A DNA stretch of 64,000 nt from Rhizosphaericola mali (GCF_004337365.2 NZ_CP044016.1:930001-994000); one strand, 5' to 3'; positions 24,041-33,322 are shown, counted from the stretch's first letter. The notes: generated by a model not told the origin, from the sequence alone. A program made the numbers and translations.

Positions 24041-24808
24041 ATGCCGTGGAATCCAGAAAAATACAATCAGTTTAAAAATATTCGTTTTCAGCCTTTTTTC
24101 GATTTATCGGAATTGATTCAGTCGGATGGATTGAAAACCGCTGTTGATTTGGGGTGCGGAACCGGTGAGCAGACGAAGATACTTTCTGAAAAGTTTGAAA
24201 ATACTCAATTCATCGGAATCGATGCTTCGGCTGAAATGTTGGTAAAATCGAAAAATTTGGAAAGTGACAATTTGCATTTCAAACAAAAAATGACAGAAGA
24301 TTTTATTCAAGAAGGTAATAAATTTGATTTAATTTTCAGTAATGCAGCCTTGCAATGGTCTGATAATCATGGAAAATTATTTCCACAACTATTGAATCTT
24401 GTAAATATAAATGGACAATTTGCTGTGCAAATGCCAATGCAAGGCGACAATATATTGAATCAATTATTGTTACTATTAGCAGATGAAGAACCTTTCAAAA
24501 CTTATCTTAAAGGTTGGCGCAGAGATTATCCATTATTATCAATAGACCACTATACAAATATATTATTTGAAGCTGGTTTGGAAAGGATTAATGTAATGCA
24601 AAAAGTTTATCCAATTATTGCTAATGATGTGGAAACATTGTTTGAGTTTATTTCTGGTTCGGCCTTGATTCCTTATTGTGAAAGACTTTCGGAAATGCAA
24701 CGGAAAGAATTTACTAAAGCTTTCAAAGATAAAATAGTCCAAGCATTTCCTAAATTTCCCGCGATCTATGCGTTCAAAAGAATCTTGATGTACGGTAGGA
24801 AATCATAA
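24041..24808 (+). CDS. Trans-aconitate methyltransferase-like SAM methyltransferase
   Basis: A 255-residue class I methyltransferase close to trans-aconitate 2-methyltransferase (Tam): it starts MPWNPEKYNQF, has motif I VDLGCGTGEQTKIL, the acidic IGIDASAEML, and NAALQWSDNHGKLFPQL, which corresponds to the NAALQW.PDH.LLP.L signature of Tam. Expected to esterify trans-aconitate or a similar acid in the cytoplasm. The ATG at 24041 is chosen over an in-frame one at 23978 because Tam proteins begin with W.P..Y..F. A TATCTTTG element 26 bp upstream may be its -7 box. Confidence 0.85.
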   Translation: MPWNPEKYNQFKNIRFQPFFDLSELIQSDGLKTAVDLGCGTGEQTKILSEKFENTQFIGIDASAEMLVKSKNLESDNLHFKQKMTEDFIQEGNKFDLIFSNAALQWSDNHGKLFPQLLNLVNINGQFAVQMPMQGDNILNQLLLLLADEEPFKTYLKGWRRDYPLLSIDHYTNILFEAGLERINVMQKVYPIIANDVETLFEFISGSALIPYCERLSEMQRKEFTKAFKDKIVQAFPKFPAIYAFKRILMYGRKS

Positions 24809-24845
24809 AAAGCTGTTTTAATAATTTGTTAAAGTGAAATTATAT

Positions 24846-24877
24846 TTTGCACAATATAATTTTGTAAAATATATTTG
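24846..24877 (+). promoter_or_regulatory. Promoter of the Ohr gene
   Basis: TTTG (24846-24849), 20-bp spacer, TATATTTG (24870-24877): both halves of the Bacteroidota primary promoter, ending 27 bp before the ATG. Confidence 0.7.
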
Positions 24878-24904
24878 TCTAATCTAAATTAAAAATTACA
24901 AAAA

Positions 24905-25327
24905 ATGAAAACATTATATACGATTGGCACAACTGCCAAAGGTGGAAGAAACGGACATGTTAAAAGTGAAAACGGGGTTTTGGACTTAGATGTCAGAATG
25001 CCAAAAGGTTTAGGCGGTGCAAATGACGATTATGCTAATCCTGAAATGTTATTCGCAGCAGGTTACTCAGCTTGTTTTGATAGTGCGTTGAACTTGGTTA
25101 TCAAACAATCAAAAATTCAAGCTGGAGAAACAACGGTAACTGCGCATGTGAGTATTGGTCAATTGGAAAATGGTGGGTTCGGTTTAGCTGCTGAATTGCA
25201 CGCCAATATTCCTGGTGTGAGTTTGGAAGATGCACAATCTTTGATAGAAAAAGCCCATCAAGTTTGCCCTTATTCAAATGCGACACGTGGCAATATCGAA
25301 GTGAAATTAACCGTTTCTAACGACTAA
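24905..25327 (+). CDS. ohr: Organic hydroperoxide resistance protein (Ohr, OsmC family)
   Basis: A 140-residue thiol peroxidase that reduces organic and fatty-acid hydroperoxides using lipoylated or small thiols. The two redox Cys are in place: Cys57 in AAGYSACFDSAL and Cys121 in VCPYSNATRGN, both in the Ohr-specific rather than the OsmC context. The length is normal. It has a recognisable promoter and heads a run with a DUF1304 membrane protein, a nitroreductase and an OhrR-like MarR regulator, a classic peroxide-response arrangement. The enzyme acts on the same chemistry that unsaturated fatty acids generate, which may link it to the hydratase island. Confidence 0.95.
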   Translation: MKTLYTIGTTAKGGRNGHVKSENGVLDLDVRMPKGLGGANDDYANPEMLFAAGYSACFDSALNLVIKQSKIQAGETTVTAHVSIGQLENGGFGLAAELHANIPGVSLEDAQSLIEKAHQVCPYSNATRGNIEVKLTVSND

Positions 25328-25336
25328 TTAACAACT

Positions 25337-25705
25337 ATGAAATACATCGCTATTGTTTTGACTGCCATCGTAGCCATAGAGCATCTCTATATTCTGTGGA
25401 TGGAAATGTTCGCTTGGGAAACAGCAGGCAGGAAAGCTTTTGGAAAAGTTTTGCCCAACGAAATGTTTAAGCCAACCAAAGGTTTAGCCGCAAATCAAGG
25501 TCTGTACAATGGATTTTTGGTGGCTGGTTTGGTCTGGTCATTTCTCATTGAAAATGCAGAATGGTCCTTTAATGTAAGGATGTTTTTCTTGGGGTGCGTA
25601 GCAGTTGCTGGGATTTTTGGCGCACTTACTGCTTCCAAAAAAATCTTTTTAATTCAAGGAGTACCAGCAATATTGGCGATGATATTTGTGTATTTGGCTA
25701 CATAG
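25337..25705 (+). CDS. DUF1304 membrane protein
   Basis: A 122-residue, four-helix inner-membrane protein of the DUF1304 family: AIVAIEHLYILWMEMFAWET is the N-terminal signature, followed by NQGLYNGFLVAGLVWSF and two further hydrophobic segments (FFLGCVAVAGIFGALTA; IQGVPAILAMIFVYLA). Function unknown, but family members frequently neighbour ohr or nitroreductase genes. It starts 9 bp after ohr and 26 bp before the nitroreductase, so it belongs to the same transcript. Confidence 0.88.
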   Translation: MKYIAIVLTAIVAIEHLYILWMEMFAWETAGRKAFGKVLPNEMFKPTKGLAANQGLYNGFLVAGLVWSFLIENAEWSFNVRMFFLGCVAVAGIFGALTASKKIFLIQGVPAILAMIFVYLAT

Positions 25706-25731
25706 TTTAATTTAAAATTCACAATAATAAA

Positions 25732-26367
25732 ATGGCATTAATCGAAGATTTAAAATGGAGGCATGCAGTAAAAGCATATAATCCATCGGAAAAAGTTAGT
25801 CAAGAAAATATCGAAAAAATAGTGGAGGCTGCTCGATTGGCACCAACTTCATCTGGTTTGCAACCTTTTAGAGTATTGGTAATTGAAAACCAAGAAATCA
25901 AAAATAAATTGTCTGAAGGTGCATTGAATCCAGAATGTATGCGTGAAGCATCACATATTATCATTTTTGCCGCTTGGAATCGCTATACGGCAGAGAGGAT
26001 TGACAAAGTATACGATTTTACTACGGAAGAAAGAGGTTTGCCTCAAGGAAGATTTAGTGCCTATACAGATAAATTAAAATCCATTTATTTGCAGGAAGAT
26101 GCGGAGGTGAATTTTGCGCACACAGCACGACAGTCTTATATTGCATTAGGGTTAGCTTTGGCGCAAGCTGCTGAGTTAAGGGTTGATTCTACTCCTGTGG
26201 AGGGATTTAATCACGCACATATAGATCAAGTTTTGGAATTAGAAAAATTAGGTTTGAAAAGTGTATCCTTGATGTATGTAGGTGTTTCTGATCCGAGTAG
26301 AGATTGGATTGCTCCGATGAAAAAAGTACGTATTTCAAAAGAGGAATTCGTTATTGAGTATAAATAA
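25732..26367 (+). CDS. NAD(P)H-dependent nitroreductase family oxidoreductase
   Basis: A 211-residue FMN reductase of the NfsB type. RHAVKAYNPSEKVSQENIE with the R-x-V-K-x-Y start, ARLAPTSSGLQPFRVLVIEN binding the FMN phosphate, and the C-terminal GLKSVSLMYVGVSDPSRDW are characteristic. It reduces nitroaromatics, quinones or similar electrophiles as a dimer in the cytoplasm. It is the last gene of the ohr-DUF1304-nitroreductase run; a terminator-like hairpin follows before the MarR gene. Confidence 0.92.
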   Translation: MALIEDLKWRHAVKAYNPSEKVSQENIEKIVEAARLAPTSSGLQPFRVLVIENQEIKNKLSEGALNPECMREASHIIIFAAWNRYTAERIDKVYDFTTEERGLPQGRFSAYTDKLKSIYLQEDAEVNFAHTARQSYIALGLALAQAAELRVDSTPVEGFNHAHIDQVLELEKLGLKSVSLMYVGVSDPSRDWIAPMKKVRISKEEFVIEYK

Positions 26368-26381
26368 ATTTTTAGAATATA

Positions 26382-26436
26382 TGATTGCTTTTTTCTATTC
26401 GCAATGACGAATGGAAGAGGCAATCTTTTTTATTAA
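26382..26436 (+). terminator. Terminator after nitroreductase
   Basis: GATTGC pairs with GCAATC, with an inner CTATTCG/CGAATGG stem (one G-T pair), followed by TTTTTT. It separates the nitroreductase from the MarR gene. Confidence 0.55.
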
Positions 26437-26442
26437 TAAAAA

Positions 26443-26865
26443 ATGGAAGATTATTTAAAATTAGACAAGCAGTTGTGTTTCTCGGTGTATGTATTACACA
26501 GAGAAATTATGCAACAATACCGTCCAATTTTAGAAAATTTGGATTTGACTTATCCGCAATATATTACCATGATGACTTTGTGGGAAAAGGATGGTCAAAC
26601 AGTCAATCAATTAGGTGAAAAATTGAAATTGGATAATGGTACATTAACGCCTTTGCTTAAAAGATTAGAAGGGAAAAAGCTGCTCTCGCGATCACGTCTT
26701 AAAACGGATGAACGTGTGGTGCAAATCTCACTCACAAAAAAAGGTAATACTTTAAAAGAAAAAGCGGCATGTGTTCCACTAAAGATTTTTGAAGCATTAC
26801 ACTTGGAAAAATCGGATTTTGATCAATTAAAAATTTTGGCGGATAAGGTTGTAAGTAATTTGTAA
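26443..26865 (+). CDS. OhrR-like MarR-family redox regulator
   Basis: A 140-residue MarR protein of the OhrR branch. The peroxide-sensing Cys is present near the N-terminus (Cys12 in LDKQLCFSVYVLHREIM), the region where OhrR proteins carry it, followed by the YRPILENLDLTYPQYI helix, the winged helix (VNQLGEKLKLDNGTLTPLLKRLE) and the wing R-T-D-E-R. It would repress ohr and the neighbouring genes until oxidised by organic peroxides. It lies on the same strand just after the genes it is likely to control. Confidence 0.9.
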   Translation: MEDYLKLDKQLCFSVYVLHREIMQQYRPILENLDLTYPQYITMMTLWEKDGQTVNQLGEKLKLDNGTLTPLLKRLEGKKLLSRSRLKTDERVVQISLTKKGNTLKEKAACVPLKIFEALHLEKSDFDQLKILADKVVSNL

Positions 26866-26983
26866 TAACGCGTGTTTCTATTATTACGAAAATATTAGGT
26901 CAAATTTTATATTAAAATTTAGATTTTTTATAGGTTTTATCTATTTTAACCTAGGTTTTAACTTTATATATTTATAAAAAAAT

Positions 26984-26991
26984 TACCTTCG
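26984..26991 (+). promoter_or_regulatory. -7-like element directly before the 26996 gene
   Basis: TACCTTCG, one base from TAnnTTTG, ends 4 nt before the ATG of the small efflux-operon protein. Confidence 0.35.
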
Positions 26992-26995
26992 CTGT

Positions 26996-27394
26996 ATGCG
27001 TAAGTGCGTTGGACTTATATTATTAATGGTTTACCTATTCGGGACAACAGAATTACATCAGTTGATGAAGTTGCCACGATTGGTTGAGCATTATGAAGAT
27101 TTTTTGCAAAAATCTCCAGAGTCTAATTTTTATGCGTTTTTCAGAATACATTATTTGATTTCCCAAGATCCAGAGACAGATTCTGATTACGATCAAGATA
27201 TGCAGTTGCCATTTAAATCATCGGACAATCATTTTATGTTGTCTTTTGCTAATTTATTAGTACCCAAACCTATCGAAGTTTCGGCACCTAGAAAACTGAC
27301 CATTTCTGAAAAGAAATTCTATGGTCAATATGATAATTCTTATTGTTTTTCTATAGGGAAATCCATCTTCCAACCTCCAAAAAGCATAGTTTAA
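26996..27394 (+). CDS. Small exported protein heading the metal efflux operon
   Basis: A 132-residue protein with an N-terminal hydrophobic stretch (MRKCVGLILLMVYLFGTTE) that could be a signal peptide or anchor, then a segment with LPRLVEHYEDFLQKSPE and IHYLISQD, and acidic residues (DPETDSDYDQD). Not assignable to a functional family, but proteins of this shape commonly precede CusA/CzcA-type operons in Bacteroidota, so a role in metal sensing or in the pump is inferred from context. It starts 98 bp before the RND gene. Confidence 0.7.
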   Translation: MRKCVGLILLMVYLFGTTELHQLMKLPRLVEHYEDFLQKSPESNFYAFFRIHYLISQDPETDSDYDQDMQLPFKSSDNHFMLSFANLLVPKPIEVSAPRKLTISEKKFYGQYDNSYCFSIGKSIFQPPKSIV

Positions 27395-27491
27395 TTTTCA
27401 GATAAGTGTATTTGAACGTTCCTAAGATGTATCACTATTGGTATGTCTGGTAAGTGGTGTTCAGTATTTTAATGAATTGAATTTTAGACTT

Positions 27492-30400
27492 ATGTTAAAT
27501 AAAATAATTCAGTTTTCTTTAAAGAATAAACTGATCGTTATTTTATTGGTATTAGGGCTGATAGGTTATGGTAGTTACTCAGTAACGCAATTGCCTATTG
27601 ATGCTGTGCCCGATATTACCAATAATCAAGTGATGGTGATTACAAGTTCACCTAGTTTAAGTGCTCCTGATATAGAGCGATTTTTAACTGTTCCAATCGA
27701 ACAAGCAACGAGAAATGTTCCTGGCATAATAGAGCAAAGAAGTTTCTCTCGTTTTGGATTAAGTATTGTTACGATCGTTTTCGATGAGTCTACTGATGTT
27801 TATTGGGCTAGACAACAGATTTCCGAACGATTAGCTCAGGTACAACAAGAAATTCCTTCCGGTATGGGGACGCCCACTTTGGGACCTGTTTCTACTGGGT
27901 TGGGTGAAATATATCAATATGTTGTGCGTCCATTGCCGGGATACGAACGTAAATATGATCTTGCTAAATTGCGTGAAATACAAGATTGGATTGTAAGAAG
28001 ACAATTGCTGGGCACGCCAGGCGTTGCAGATGTGAGTAGTTTTGGTGGTAATTTAAAACAATATGAGGTTTCCATAAGCCCAGAAAAGTTACAAGCATTT
28101 CATTTGACTATTGAGGATGTATATGCTGCACTTCAAGCAAATAATCAAAATGCAGGAGGTGCTTATATAGAAAAAGGCCCACAGACTTTATTTATCCGAA
28201 GTGATGGTTTGGTCTCTAATCTGGATGCGATAAGCAAAATTGTTGTTAAGAAATCGGGTATTTCACCTATTCTTATTCGTGACGTTGCTAATGTACAATA
28301 TGGACATGCCATTAAATATGGTGCAATGGTTTTTAATGGAGAAGGAGAAGTTTCTGGTGCTGTTGTAATGATGTTGAAAGGTGCCAATAGTAGTCAAGTA
28401 ATCAAAGATATCAAAGCAAAAGTTACAGAAATACAAAAGACGCTTCCCAAAGGCGTTAAGATTGAAGCTTTCTTAGATCGTACCAAAATGGTGAATAATG
28501 CTATTAGTACTGTAGAACACAATCTGATGGAAGGTGCGATTATCGTCGTATTTGTTCTTGTCTTGTTTTTAGGAAATATCCGAGCAGGTTTGATCGTCGC
28601 TTCTGTGATTCCTTTGGCTATGTTATTTGCGATTATTTTGATGAATTTGTTTGGTGTGAGTGGTAATCTGATGAGTTTGGGTGCATTGGATTTCGGGATG
28701 ATTATTGATGGTGCCGTTATTATAGTTGAGGCCGTAATGCATCACATTCGTTATAGCAAGGATTATCAACATGCGATGAAATTGTCAGGTGCACAGATGG
28801 ATTCTGATGTGCAACACGCTTCGGAAAGGATGATGCATAGTGCTGCATTTGGGCAGATTATCATTCTTATAGTTTACTTGCCTATTCTTAGTTTGGAAGG
28901 AATTGAAGGGAAAATGTTTCGTCCGATGGCTCAGACGGTTGCTTTTGCTGTTATTGGTGCTTTTCTATTATCCTTGACCTATATTCCAGTAGTAACTTCT
29001 TTGGTTTTAAATAAAAAAGTCAATCATAAGGATAACTTGTCTGACCGATGGATGAATAAAATAGCTAAAGTATATTTGCCCGTTTTAAAAAGAACATTAC
29101 AACATTCAAAAATAGTAGTAACAGTTGCATTTGTATGTTTTGCGGGAGCGGTTTATTTGATGACTACATTAGGCGGAGAGTTTATTCCCCAGTTAGAGGA
29201 GGGTGATTTCGCCATTGACACACGACTCTTATCAGGAACTTCATTGACGCACACTGTGGAAGTGACGAAGAAGACCGCAGGATTATTAAAAGATAGTTTT
29301 CCAGAGGTTCAAAAGGTCGTTGTTAAAATAGGCAGCGGTGAGATCCCTACAGATCCAATGCCAATGAATGCTGCAGATATGATGGTTATATTGAAACCAA
29401 AATCTCAATGGACTTCTGCACATTCATTTCCAGAATTGGCGGATAAAATGTCCAAAGTTTTATCTAATATTCCAGAAGTTGCCGTCGGTTTTAGTTATCC
29501 TGTTCAGATGCGATTTAATGAACTCATGACTGGTTCCAAACAAGATGTAGTTTGCAAAATTTTTGGGGATGATTTAGATACACTTTCCAACTATAATGAC
29601 CAATTAATGCGCATTATCAAATCTTTAAAAGGAGCGAAAGATTTGTATCAGGAAACTGTTACAGGTATTGGTCAACTTGTTGTTCGTTATAATAGAGATG
29701 CGTTGGCTAGATATGGTGTGAGTATTTCGGAAGTAAATCAGACTTTACAAACAGCGTATGCCGGAGCAAGTGCAGGTTTTGTATTTGAGGGGGATAAAAG
29801 ATTTGATCTGGTTGTTAGAATGAATGACCATCAAAAAATGGATATCAACGAAATACAAAATTTGCAAATTCCATTGTCGGATGGTACTCAGATTCCATTG
29901 AATCAATTAGCTACTATAAAAATTGAAGATGGACCCTATCAGATTCAACGTGAGGATGCGAGACGTCGTATCACTGCTGGCTTTAACGTACGTGGTCGTG
30001 ATATAGAAAGTATAGTGAATGAATTGCAGCAGAAGGTCCAACAGAAATTAAAATTGCCAGCAGGTTATTATATCACTTTCGGTGGGCAATATGAGAATCT
30101 GCAACATGCGACTGCACGATTACAAATTGCGGTTCCTATTGCACTTTTGCTTATTTATTTAATCTTGTTTTTCGCGTTCCAGCAATTGCGATATTGTACT
30201 TTAATTTTTTCTGCGATTCCGTTATCTATTATAGGTGGCGTTGTCGCACTGTGGATAAGAGGATTGCCTTTCAGTATTTCAGCCGGGGTTGGTTTTATAG
30301 CATTATTTGGAGTCGCTGTCTTGAATGGAATTGTGCTGATTACTGAAATGAATAGGATACATAGTTCAGAAAAAGATATAGTTAAAGTTATCCTACAGGC

Positions 30401-31865
30401 AACAAGCACAAGATTAAGACCTGTATTAATGACGGCAGCAGTGGCATCTTTAGGTTTTTTGCCTATGGCTATGAGTAATGGTGCTGGCGCAGAAGTGCAA
30501 AGGCCTTTGGCAACCGTTGTTATCGGAGGCTTGATTACAGCTACACTATTGACTTTACTAGTGTTGCCTTGTCTCTATTTATTAATTGAAACTAGAAAAG
30601 CAAAAAAAGACAAAATGAAAATAGCTCCTATATTACCTATATTATTGATAGGCAGTTTTGTGCTTTTGGAAAATAGCGAGGCAAATGCACAACGTAAATT
30701 GTCTTTGCAAGAAGCACTAAGTATAGCTAAAGAAAATAATTTGCAAATTTCGGCTAGCAAGTTGAATGAAAAATACAATCAAGCTATGACTGGAACTGCC
30801 GCAATGATTCCCAATACGCAGATAACGGGAGATTTTGGACAAGTGAATAGTTGGGCATTCGATAATAAGTTTTCCATAGCACAAAGTTTTTCCCTACCTT
30901 CTGTATACAAAAAGCAAAAACAAGTATTGTTGGATCAATGGAATGCTAGTCAGTTGCAAACTAAAATCCAGCAAGCGACCGTTGCTCAATGGGTGCGTAC
31001 GGCATATTTACAAATAGAATATACGGTGTCGAAACAAAAGTTGCTGAAACAGATTGATTCTATTTATAGTCAAATTTCTAAAGTGGCTCAATTGCGCCAT
31101 CAAGAAGGCGAGTCAACTATACTCGAAAAGACGACATTAGAAAATGAAGTGCATCAACTGCAGTTACAATATCAATTGGTATTGCAAGATCAGACATCTG
31201 CACAAGCGCAATTGTCCGCACTTTTAAATTTGGAGGAATTGCCTATTGCGACCGATACATTAAATGATAGTCGTATTATTTTCGATACTTCCATGAGTCA
31301 ATCTCATCCTTTGTTGGCATACTATAAAAGTCTGCAAATACTTGCTAAAGATCAAACCGTTGCAGAAAAGTCCAAACTTACGCCTGATATTACATTAGGT
31401 TATAATAATCAATCTTTCGTAGGGTGGCAAGCTGATCGTGCACAAGTGGACCATTATTATAATGCAGGAAGGCGCTTTAATTCTGGTCAATTAGGATTAG
31501 CAATTCCCATTTTTAATAAGGCGCAAAAGAATAAAATTAGAGCCGCAAAAATGGGCGAAAACCTTGCAGAAGCAAATGCAGCCGCAGCGGAGCAGTCCCT
31601 TAAAATAGAAATGCAAAAAGTTTATTTTCAATATCAAAAAGATATTCAGGCTGTAGATTATTTTCAAAAAATTGGTAAAAATCAAGCGGATATCATTACA
31701 AAAAATGCAGCATTGCAATATAAAAATGGAGAAATAAACTACTTGGATTGGTTGCAATTGATGCGCAATGCAATTACAATTTATAGTTCTTATATAGACC
31801 AATTAAACGCATTTCAATTGGATCAAATACAACTACAATATTTTCTTTCTCAAAATGAAAATTAG
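27492..31865 (+). CDS. CusA/CzcA-type RND metal pump fused to an outer-membrane factor
   Basis: A 1457-residue fusion. Residues 1-1035 are a complete heavy-metal RND antiporter: PIDAVPDITNNQV near the N-terminus, the proton-relay signature GALDFGMIIDGAVIIVEA in helix 4, and the second transmembrane set ending in TLLVLPCLYLLIE. Residues about 1042-1067 then look like a fresh signal peptide (MKIAPILPILLIG..., ending SEANAQ), followed by a TolC/CusC-like alpha-helical domain (LSLQEALSIAKENNLQISA, and the second repeat AIPIFNKAQKNKIRAAK). Pump and outer-membrane channel are thus one ORF, and the adaptor follows with an 11-bp overlap. Likely substrates are Cu, Ag, Co, Zn or Cd. The ATG at 27492 (MLNKIIQFSLKN) is the family start. 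Confidence 0.93.
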   Translation: MLNKIIQFSLKNKLIVILLVLGLIGYGSYSVTQLPIDAVPDITNNQVMVITSSPSLSAPDIERFLTVPIEQATRNVPGIIEQRSFSRFGLSIVTIVFDESTDVYWARQQISERLAQVQQEIPSGMGTPTLGPVSTGLGEIYQYVVRPLPGYERKYDLAKLREIQDWIVRRQLLGTPGVADVSSFGGNLKQYEVSISPEKLQAFHLTIEDVYAALQANNQNAGGAYIEKGPQTLFIRSDGLVSNLDAISKIVVKKSGISPILIRDVANVQYGHAIKYGAMVFNGEGEVSGAVVMMLKGANSSQVIKDIKAKVTEIQKTLPKGVKIEAFLDRTKMVNNAISTVEHNLMEGAIIVVFVLVLFLGNIRAGLIVASVIPLAMLFAIILMNLFGVSGNLMSLGALDFGMIIDGAVIIVEAVMHHIRYSKDYQHAMKLSGAQMDSDVQHASERMMHSAAFGQIIILIVYLPILSLEGIEGKMFRPMAQTVAFAVIGAFLLSLTYIPVVTSLVLNKKVNHKDNLSDRWMNKIAKVYLPVLKRTLQHSKIVVTVAFVCFAGAVYLMTTLGGEFIPQLEEGDFAIDTRLLSGTSLTHTVEVTKKTAGLLKDSFPEVQKVVVKIGSGEIPTDPMPMNAADMMVILKPKSQWTSAHSFPELADKMSKVLSNIPEVAVGFSYPVQMRFNELMTGSKQDVVCKIFGDDLDTLSNYNDQLMRIIKSLKGAKDLYQETVTGIGQLVVRYNRDALARYGVSISEVNQTLQTAYAGASAGFVFEGDKRFDLVVRMNDHQKMDINEIQNLQIPLSDGTQIPLNQLATIKIEDGPYQIQREDARRRITAGFNVRGRDIESIVNELQQKVQQKLKLPAGYYITFGGQYENLQHATARLQIAVPIALLLIYLILFFAFQQLRYCTLIFSAIPLSIIGGVVALWIRGLPFSISAGVGFIALFGVAVLNGIVLITEMNRIHSSEKDIVKVILQATSTRLRPVLMTAAVASLGFLPMAMSNGAGAEVQRPLATVVIGGLITATLLTLLVLPCLYLLIETRKAKKDKMKIAPILPILLIGSFVLLENSEANAQRKLSLQEALSIAKENNLQISASKLNEKYNQAMTGTAAMIPNTQITGDFGQVNSWAFDNKFSIAQSFSLPSVYKKQKQVLLDQWNASQLQTKIQQATVAQWVRTAYLQIEYTVSKQKLLKQIDSIYSQISKVAQLRHQEGESTILEKTTLENEVHQLQLQYQLVLQDQTSAQAQLSALLNLEELPIATDTLNDSRIIFDTSMSQSHPLLAYYKSLQILAKDQTVAEKSKLTPDITLGYNNQSFVGWQADRAQVDHYYNAGRRFNSGQLGLAIPIFNKAQKNKIRAAKMGENLAEANAAAAEQSLKIEMQKVYFQYQKDIQAVDYFQKIGKNQADIITKNAALQYKNGEINYLDWLQLMRNAITIYSSYIDQLNAFQLDQIQLQYFLSQNEN

Positions 31866-33012
31866 CATGAAAAATATTTTAATTTATATATTATTTGCTA
31901 GCTTTTTTATGGCTTGTAAAGCTAAAAATGAAGCGAATAATGAAACTACAACACCATCCAAAGAGTCGGATGTGGTTGTTTTTAATGATATTCAACTAAA
32001 AAATGCTGGCGTTAAAGTTGGATATCCTTCTATGCAACATATACATTCTCAGATTAAAGTTAGTGGTACAGTCGATGTTCCGCCAACTAATCTAGTTTCT
32101 GTAAGTTTTCCATTTGGTGGGTATGTAAAATCCATTCATTTGTTGCCAGGAATGAAAGTGCAAAAAGGAGAAATAATCGCTACATTAGAAGATCAGTCTT
32201 ATGTACAAGTACAACAGGATTTTTTGACTACTAAAGCACAATTGGAATATTTGCAAACAGATGTAGCGCGGCAAAAAAAATTGAGTCAAAATGATGCCGC
32301 AACTATAAAAAATTATCAATTGGTTTTGAGTCAATATCAAATGCAAGAAGCTATATTCAAAAGTTTGGAACAGAAATTAAAAATTTTACATATTTCGCCA
32401 AAGAATTTGCATGCTGGAAATTTGACGGTTGATATTCCCGTATATGCGCCTATATCAGGATTCGTATCACAGGTAAATGTTAATCTGGGGCAATATGTCA
32501 ATCCTTCAGATATTTTGTTTAGTTTGATTAATCCATCGGATTTACATGCTGCAATGGCTGTGTTTGAAAAAGATTTACCACTTTTTAAACCTGGGATGAA
32601 TGGTGTTGTTTATTTAAATGACGATACTACGAAACTATATCCAGTAGAGGTAATATTAGTGGCAAAAGATGTGGATAGTATAGGGAAAGCTTTAGTGCAT
32701 TGTCATTTCGAATCGGTATTGCCACATATGGCTCCTGGGATGTTTTTAAATGGTAAATTTGATATAGATGGTGGTAATTCTATCGCGGTTCCTGATGATG
32801 CAGTAGTGAGATATTATGGTAGAGACTATATTTTTACTACAAAAGATGGACATAAATTTAAAATGCAAGAAGTAAATATAGGAGATTCTCAAAATGGATT
32901 TACTTCCATTTTGCCCAACAAAACAATCGATTATTTACAAACAAAAGTAGCTATTGTGGGTGCTTATAGTCTTATTGGAGCACTTAAAAACGCAATGGAG
33001 GATGATGATTAA
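31855..33012 (+). CDS. RND efflux periplasmic adaptor (membrane-fusion lipoprotein)
   Basis: A 385-residue adaptor linking the inner-membrane pump to the outer-membrane channel. The N-terminus has a lipoprotein signal (ILIYILFASFFMAC, lipobox Cys), then the barrel-sandwich half GGYVKSIHLLPGMKVQKGEI, a helical hairpin (residues about 110-180) and the second lipoyl half FVSQVNVNLGQYVNPSD, ending with beta-barrel and membrane-proximal regions. The ATG at 31855 overlaps the pump gene by 11 bp; ATG 31867 would start just past the pump stop and gives a more compact signal peptide, so either may be used. Completes the tripartite system. Confidence 0.93.
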   Translation: MKISMKNILIYILFASFFMACKAKNEANNETTTPSKESDVVVFNDIQLKNAGVKVGYPSMQHIHSQIKVSGTVDVPPTNLVSVSFPFGGYVKSIHLLPGMKVQKGEIIATLEDQSYVQVQQDFLTTKAQLEYLQTDVARQKKLSQNDAATIKNYQLVLSQYQMQEAIFKSLEQKLKILHISPKNLHAGNLTVDIPVYAPISGFVSQVNVNLGQYVNPSDILFSLINPSDLHAAMAVFEKDLPLFKPGMNGVVYLNDDTTKLYPVEVILVAKDVDSIGKALVHCHFESVLPHMAPGMFLNGKFDIDGGNSIAVPDDAVVRYYGRDYIFTTKDGHKFKMQEVNIGDSQNGFTSILPNKTIDYLQTKVAIVGAYSLIGALKNAMEDDD

Positions 33013-33014
33013 AC

Positions 33015-33082
33015 TTTACTATGTTATTATATTAAAAATACCTCGATATGTCGAAGCATTTTTAATATAATAACATAGTAAA
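33015..33082. repeat. 25-bp perfect inverted repeat (large cruciform)
   Basis: Arms at 33015-33039 and 33058-33082 are perfectly complementary over 25 bp, with an 18-nt centre holding TCGATATGTCGA. Almost wholly A+T in the arms. It begins 2 bp after the adaptor stop. It may be a strong bidirectional terminator, but lacks a G+C-rich stem. The following 33083-33289 holds no gene that I can see. Confidence 0.9.
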
Positions 33083-33290
33083 ATCTAGATTGAGCAATGG
33101 ATTAGTTAGTACTATCTTATCGTTTAAAATTTAAAGAAGGTAATATGATCTTGATTCTGTTGTAAAGCGCAATTGTATACAAGAATAGTATAAATGTTTT
33201 CGTTACCTCCATTAAAGTTAGATTTGCAGAACTTTAGGTACAAAAAGTGAAGATAATGTAATGCAAATTATTATTATTCCTTTTAAAATA

Positions 33291-33319
33291 AAAAAAGCGA
33301 CAATTATGTCGCTTTTTTT
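33291..33319. terminator. Terminator beside tRNA-Cys
   Basis: GCGACA pairs with TGTCGC around ATTA, flanked by A6 and T7 tracts, so it can work in either direction. It lies just past the 3' end of tRNA-Cys on the minus strand. Confidence 0.75.
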
Positions 33320-33322
33320 GTG

